A stretch of DNA of 9,495 nt from Mycobacterium sp. (GTDB lineage Bacteria > Actinomycetota > Actinomycetes > Mycobacteriales > Mycobacteriaceae). Made by a program: the position numbers and the translations under genes. Below are positions 6,269-9,495 of this stretch, one piece after another. The DNA lies in contig JAOPWF010000804.1 of NCBI GenBank assembly GCA_025965815.1, positions 1 through 9,495 on the forward strand, given 5' to 3'. How positions within the stretch are numbered: the first letter of the stretch is position 1; each line of letters begins with the position of its first letter. The notes below the pieces were generated by a model. That model was not told the origin of the DNA. It made no database searches and saw only the letters and a list, made by a program, of their open reading frames with translations.

Positions 6269-7543
6269 GTGCGCGTCCTCGTGATCGGATCTGGTGCCCG
6301 TGAACACGCGCTGCTGCTGGCACTGCGCAAAGACCCACAGGTCGAGGGGCTGGCGATAGCACCCGGCAACGCCGGCACCGCGGCGATAGCCGACCAGCAC
6401 GATGTCGACGTCACCTCCGGTGAGGACGTGGTCAGGCTGGCCCGGCAGGTCGGTGCCGACCTGGTCGTGATCGGTCCCGAAGTACCGCTGGTGCTGGGTG
6501 TCGCCGACGCGGTGCGTGCCGCCGGGATCGCCTGCTTCGGCCCGTCCCGGGACGCGGCGCGCATCGAGGGATCCAAGGCGTTCGCCAAGGACGTGATGGA
6601 CGCCGCGGGGGTGCGGACCGCGACCAGCGAGATCGTCGACAATCCCGCGCACCTGGACGCCGCGCTGGACCGGTTCGGTCAGCGCTCGGGAGATCCGGCC
6701 TGGGTGGTGAAGGACGACGGCCTGGCCGCGGGCAAGGGCGTGGTGGTCACCGCCGACCGGGACGTCGCGCGCGCCCACGCCGCCAGCCTGCTGGACGCCG
6801 GGCATCCGGTGCTGCTTGAGTCGTTTCTGGACGGCCCGGAGGTGTCACTGTTCTGTGTTGTCGAAGGCGAAACCGTGGTGCCGCTGCTGCCGGCGCAGGA
6901 CTTCAAGCGGGTCGGCGACAATGATTCGGGGCCCAACACCGGTGGCATGGGCGCCTACTCGCCGTTGCCGTGGCTGCCAGACGAGGTCACCGGTCAGATT
7001 GTCAGCGAGATAGTCGAACCCGTTGCGGCCGAACTGGTTCGGCGTGGCAGCCCGTTTAACGGCCTGCTGTATGCCGGGCTGGCCATGACGTCGTCGGGAC
7101 CTGCGGTGGTGGAGTTCAACTGCCGTTTCGGCGACCCCGAGACACAGGCGGTGCTGGCGCTGCTGGAATCCCCGCTCGGGCAACTGCTGTACGCGGCGGC
7201 CACCGGCGAGCTGGCCGACTTTGGTGACCTGCACTGGCAGGGCGGCGCCGCGGTGGCCGTGGTGCTCGCCGCGGAGAACTACCCCGGCCGTCCGCGGGTG
7301 GGCGACGTCGTCACGGGCGCCGAGTCGGGTGGGGTGCTGCACGCTGGCACCGCCCGTCGCGACGACGGGGCCATCGTGTCCTCCGGAGGCCGCGTGCTGT
7401 CGGTGGTCGGCACCGGACCCGACCTGAACGCCGCCCGCACCGCCGCATACGCGACGATGGAGTCGATTCGGTTGCCGGGCAGCCACTTCCGCACCGACAT
7501 CGGCCTGGCGGCTGCGGAAGGCAAGATCGGCTTGAGTTACTAA
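6269..7543 (+). CDS. purD: Phosphoribosylamine-glycine ligase (GARS)
   Basis: Second step of de novo purine synthesis: ATP-dependent joining of glycine to 5-phosphoribosylamine to give glycinamide ribonucleotide, in the cytosol. The protein has 424 residues, normal for monofunctional bacterial PurD. The N-terminal domain begins with [13 protein letters not shown] and APGNAGTA. The ATP-grasp part shows [33 protein letters not shown] (223-232) and the metal/ATP-binding [12 protein letters not shown] (282-293). The C-terminal domain includes [13 protein letters not shown]. The start is GTG at 6269, where the family N-terminus MRVLVIGSG begins; there is no Shine-Dalgarno, consistent with a leaderless message. 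Its TAA stop overlaps the stop of the convergent esterase gene. It is a housekeeping gene next to, but functionally separate from, the upstream operon. Confidence 0.97.
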   Translation: MRVLVIGSGAREHALLLALRKDPQVEGLAIAPGNAGTAAIADQHDVDVTSGEDVVRLARQVGADLVVIGPEVPLVLGVADAVRAAGIACFGPSRDAARIEGSKAFAKDVMDAAGVRTATSEIVDNPAHLDAALDRFGQRSGDPAWVVKDDGLAAGKGVVVTADRDVARAHAASLLDAGHPVLLESFLDGPEVSLFCVVEGETVVPLLPAQDFKRVGDNDSGPNTGGMGAYSPLPWLPDEVTGQIVSEIVEPVAAELVRRGSPFNGLLYAGLAMTSSGPAVVEFNCRFGDPETQAVLALLESPLGQLLYAAATGELADFGDLHWQGGAAVAVVLAAENYPGRPRVGDVVTGAESGGVLHAGTARRDDGAIVSSGGRVLSVVGTGPDLNAARTAAYATMESIRLPGSHFRTDIGLAAAEGKIGLSY

Positions 7544-8460
7544 GCCGTCAGCAGCGGGGCCATCCAGGTCAGCTCGGCGGGCAGTTGCGAGCTCCAGAAC
7601 GCTCCGTCGTGGCCGCCGGGGGAGAACCCTCCCGACGGCGGGTTCGGCAGCTGGGCGATGAACTGTTGCGTCGCCGAGTAGAACGGGTCGCCATTGCCAC
7701 AGTCGACCCGGATCGGGATGGAGCGCAGCGCAGGCAGGCCGAAGACGGTGTTAGCCGCGAAATCGTCGGCGCCGTCGAACGCGCCCGGCGCCGTCGCACC
7801 CGACGACACCCACAGCGCGGGGCTCACGGCACATATCGCGGCGGTGCGCGCGGGGCCGAGCCTGGCGCCGAGCAACAGCGCGCCGTAGCCGCCCATCGAC
7901 CAGCCGAGGAAGCCGACCCGCGAGGTGTCGAGTCCCTGGCTGCCGAGCATCGGGATCAGCTCGTCGAGCACCATGGCGCCGGCGTCCTCACCGGAAGCCC
8001 TTTTGTGCCAGTAGCTTCCGCCACCGTCCACCGCGACCACGGCGAACGGCGGTAGTCCCGCGGCTACCGCCTGCGCGAGGCCCTGCTCGACGCCGCCGGC
8101 CATCACGCTCGATGCGTCAGCCCCCTTGCCGTGCAACGCGATGACCGGTCGCAGCGAGGTGGTCTGCCCAGGCGGTCGCGCGATCGCCCAGTTCGTCGCG
8201 ACACCGCCGCGGGCCGCCGAGATGAACGAACCGTTGACGTACGTGGACGCCGCGGCGGCAGGCGCCGGCTCCAGCGGCGCCGGTGGCGCCAGGGGGGCCA
8301 TCGGGGTTCCGACTCCGGTCATCGACACCGGCGGGGCCGCCACGGACGGGCGCGGATCGAGCAGGGTGCCCAGGGTGTAGGCGCCCGCCGCGCCGGCAGC
8401 CGCGCCGGCACCGAGACGCAGAACCGCGCGACGGCTGAGGTCAGGCATGCGGGTCATCAT
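7540..8460 (-). CDS. Tat-exported serine esterase, alpha/beta hydrolase fold (Rv0774c-like)
   Basis: Predicted secreted or cell-envelope esterase of 306 residues. The N-terminus has a twin-arginine signal (SRRAVLRL, residues 9-16), an Ala/Gly hydrophobic stretch and a likely cleavage near PSVAA (38-42). A Pro/Ala-rich linker (about 43-72) precedes the hydrolase domain. That domain shows HGKGAD (110-115, oxyanion region), the nucleophile elbow GWSMGG with Ser188, likely Asp258 (or Asp253) in DCGNGDPFY and His284 in GGHDGAF. The fold resembles the antigen 85/esterase D group. The start may be ATG at 8460, 8457 or 8448; the last gives MPDLSRR, and none has a strong ribosome site. The gene begins 4 bp after the TetR stop, so it is probably translated by coupling. 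Its stop TAG overlaps the purD stop. The natural ester is unknown. Confidence 0.9.
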   Translation of the reverse strand: MMTRMPDLSRRAVLRLGAGAAAGAAGAYTLGTLLDPRPSVAAPPVSMTGVGTPMAPLAPPAPLEPAPAAAASTYVNGSFISAARGGVATNWAIARPPGQTTSLRPVIALHGKGADASSVMAGGVEQGLAQAVAAGLPPFAVVAVDGGGSYWHKRASGEDAGAMVLDELIPMLGSQGLDTSRVGFLGWSMGGYGALLLGARLGPARTAAICAVSPALWVSSGATAPGAFDGADDFAANTVFGLPALRSIPIRVDCGNGDPFYSATQQFIAQLPNPPSGGFSPGGHDGAFWSSQLPAELTWMAPLLTA

Positions 8461-8464
8461 GCCA

Positions 8465-9064
8465 TTAGCCGCTCAGCGGCGTTTCGATGATCGAGCCGAA
8501 CACCGCTTCGACGGCTTTGGCCAGCTGCTCGGGGTCCGCGCCGTCCAGCGCGGGGGTTTTGATCACCCGGCGCATCAACCACACGCCCGCGATGACCGAC
8601 AGCATGAGCTCGCTGCGGGCCGCCTGCCCTTGCTCCGGGAGTTGATCGGCAAGACGGCGTCCGGCATGCCGGGCGATGGCGTCACGGATAATCTCGGCGG
8701 CGCGGGGGTTGGAGACGGACTTCAGCATGATGAGGAACGGGTCCAGTTCTTCGGCGTCGGGAGCGGTTCGGCCCACCAGGTTGGTGGCGGCGTCGTGGGC
8801 CAGGGTGTCGGTGTCCTCGCGGTCCCTGGCGGTCACGGTCGGCGGTGCGAACGACACGTCCACGGCCTCGGCGAACAGCTGCTCCTTGGAGCCGAAGTAG
8901 CGGTTGACCAGCATCGCGGTGACTCCGGCAGCGCGCGCGATCTCGCGCACACCGACGCCGTCGTAGCCCGAACGCGCGAACGCGCGCAGCGCGGAATCGA
9001 GGATCGCCGCCCGGGTCGCCGCGGCGTTGCGGCCGCGCTTGGCGGGTGGCTGCGATGCATTCAT
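8465..9064 (-). CDS. TetR-family transcriptional regulator
   Basis: DNA-binding regulator of 199 residues with a helix-turn-helix domain at about 16-62: AAILDSALRAFARSGYDGVG, then VREIARAAGVTAMLVNRYFGSKEQLF, and a helical ligand-binding domain. The basic N-terminus (PAKRGRN) is common in this family. ATG at 9064 is immediately preceded by an ATCTAC-N4-GTAGAT palindrome, with a -10-like TACATT (9077-9072) inside it and only 7 nt to the ATG, so the message may be leaderless and autorepressed. It is followed 4 bp later by the esterase gene, and is divergent from two SDR reading frames. It therefore may control both the esterase and the dehydrogenases. The ligand is unknown; regulation is inferred from layout. 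Confidence 0.9.
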   Translation of the reverse strand: MNASQPPAKRGRNAAATRAAILDSALRAFARSGYDGVGVREIARAAGVTAMLVNRYFGSKEQLFAEAVDVSFAPPTVTARDREDTDTLAHDAATNLVGRTAPDAEELDPFLIMLKSVSNPRAAEIIRDAIARHAGRRLADQLPEQGQAARSELMLSVIAGVWLMRRVIKTPALDGADPEQLAKAVEAVFGSIIETPLSG

Positions 9065-9080
9065 ATCTACGAATGTAGAT
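9065..9080. promoter_or_regulatory. Candidate TetR operator A (ATCTAC-GAAT-GTAGAT)
   Basis: A perfect inverted repeat with 6-bp arms and a 4-bp spacer, starting one base upstream of the TetR ATG. It contains the putative TetR -10 TACATT (9077-9072, read leftward). A second copy of the core lies at 9097-9110. The location in a divergent gap next to a TetR gene is typical of an autoregulatory operator. Confidence 0.7.
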
Positions 9081-9096
9081 GTACCGGCAGACGAGG

Positions 9097-9110
9097 TCTA
9101 CAGTCGTAGA
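9097..9110. promoter_or_regulatory. Candidate TetR operator B (TCTAC-AGTC-GTAGA)
   Basis: An inverted repeat with 5-bp arms and the same 4-bp spacer as operator A. The two centres are 31 bp apart, about three turns of B-DNA, so both would face the same side of the helix. A further TCTAC half site follows at 9117-9121. It lies upstream of the rightward SDR frames and would overlap their promoter. I could not place that promoter with confidence. Confidence 0.65.
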
Positions 9111-9141
9111 TATAGCTCTACGGCTAGACAGGGAGGACGCG

Positions 9142-9282
9142 GTGGACATGGGCTTGACCGGCCGGTTCGGGCGGCCGGAGGAGATCGGCGCGGCCGTCGT
9201 CTACCTGGCGAGTATCGACGGCGACTACCTCAGCGGTGCCACCCTGCGCGTCGACGGCGGCACCATCCGAAACGTCAACTGA
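9142..9282 (+). pseudogene. Collapsed short-chain dehydrogenase (46 codons; internal deletion suspected)
   Basis: The frame runs GTG 9142 (or ATG 9148) to TGA 9282 and has a strong Shine-Dalgarno, GGGAGG (9131-9136), 5 nt before the GTG. Its first residues, VDMGLTGR, look like an SDR N-terminal tip. They pass directly into FGRPEEIGAAVVYLAS and SGATLRVDGG, the standard C-terminal end of a roughly 250-residue SDR. The Gly-rich cofactor motif, NNAG and the Ser-Tyr-Lys catalytic residues are all missing, so it cannot be an active SDR. The simplest reading is an in-frame internal deletion of about 600 bp in a formerly complete gene; a C-terminal fragment with a chance start is the alternative. It may still be translated and it sits 9 bp before an intact SDR gene. 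The reading could extend upstream to ATG 9079, but that would translate through operator B and is not favoured. Confidence 0.7.
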
Positions 9283-9291
9283 GGAGGGCAC

Positions 9292-9495
9292 ATGGCAACG
9301 AAGGTGTGGTTGATCACCGGAAGTTCCCGCGGGTTCGGGGCGGCGCTGGTGCGCGCGGCGCTCGCGCGCGGCGACAAGGTGATCGCCACCGCCCGCGACA
9401 CCGATCAGTTGCAATCCGTGGTCGGCGAATACGGCGAGCAGGTCCGTACGTTTCCCCTCGACGTCACCGACGCCGCTGCGGCGGGGGCGGCCGTC
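9292..9495 (+). CDS. Short-chain dehydrogenase/reductase (N-terminal 68 residues; cut by window edge)
   Basis: Start of a classical SDR, open to the right edge. I translated the frame by hand from ATG 9292, which has AGGAGGG (9282-9288) just upstream, overlapping the preceding stop codon. The N-terminus MATKVWLITGSSRGFG carries the cofactor motif TGSSRGFG (9-16). Arg13 and the ATAR sequence after strand 2 (no acidic residue there) suggest NADP(H) preference, and LDVTD is the expected adenine-ring Asp motif. The catalytic residues lie outside the window. It resembles the SDR group whose members begin KVWLITGASSGFG and are about 270-290 residues. It follows the collapsed SDR by 9 bp and probably shares its transcript, under the divergent TetR gene. 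The substrate cannot be inferred. Confidence 0.88.
   Translation, partial: MATKVWLITGSSRGFGAALVRAALARGDKVIATARDTDQLQSVVGEYGEQVRTFPLDVTDAAAAGAAV

Noticed and set aside
5317..6303. A 328-residue rightward open frame
   Set aside because: Arg-rich off-frame reading of the 407-residue gene that runs into the purD start; no motifs.
5753..6805. A 350-residue leftward open frame
   Set aside because: It is antisense across the unknown gene and purD, with shadow-type composition and no domain; purD is unambiguous on the other strand.
1..9495. Mobile element, CRISPR array, tRNA or rRNA
   Set aside because: No transposase or integrase motifs, no regularly spaced direct repeats and no RNA gene signatures were seen on either strand. 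The only clear repeats are the two short palindrome pairs.

Overview
The window is GC-rich, densely packed actinobacterial DNA. Gene content, gene order and recognisable proteins (a CYP123-like P450, an AldA-like aldehyde dehydrogenase, purD, an Rv0774c-like esterase) point to a Mycobacterium or Mycolicibacterium chromosome. From memory, the order matches the M. tuberculosis Rv0766c-Rv0774c neighbourhood, with differences: one extra gene lies before purD, no ggtA gene lies between purD and the esterase, and the esterase is preceded by a TetR gene. No tRNA, rRNA, insertion sequence, CRISPR array or phage gene was seen. Family and ortholog assignments rest on recognition of motifs and remembered sequences, not on a search.

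Region 1 (1-2925) is a divergent regulatory unit. A TetR regulator (1270-662) and a cytochrome P450 (665 to beyond the left edge) run leftward with a 4-bp ATGA overlap. An aldehyde dehydrogenase starts rightward at 1456. The 185-bp gap holds two recognisable promoters. Two matching inverted repeats, GGACA-N2-TGTCC, flank them: one overlaps the TetR start and the other lies just downstream of the aldehyde dehydrogenase promoter. These are good candidates for the TetR operators.

Region 2 (1456-6238) is a tight rightward operon: aldehyde dehydrogenase, short-chain dehydrogenase, 3-hydroxyisobutyrate-dehydrogenase-like protein, carboxymuconolactone-decarboxylase-like protein, and a 407-residue protein of unknown function with a His/Cys cluster. 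Together with the P450 this looks like an oxidative catabolic or detoxification route (hydroxylation, then alcohol to aldehyde to acid). The substrate cannot be read from the sequence.

Region 3 (6239-8460) contains purD, a purine biosynthesis gene with its own apparently leaderless GTG start. It is convergent with, and overlaps by its stop codon, a Tat-exported serine esterase.

Region 4 (8461-9495) contains a second TetR regulator 4 bp upstream of the esterase. A short divergent intergenic region carries two TCTAC-N4-GTAGA inverted repeats about three helical turns apart. Then comes a 46-codon collapsed short-chain dehydrogenase that appears to join the N-terminal tip to the C-terminal end of a normal enzyme, followed by the start of an intact short-chain dehydrogenase cut by the right edge.
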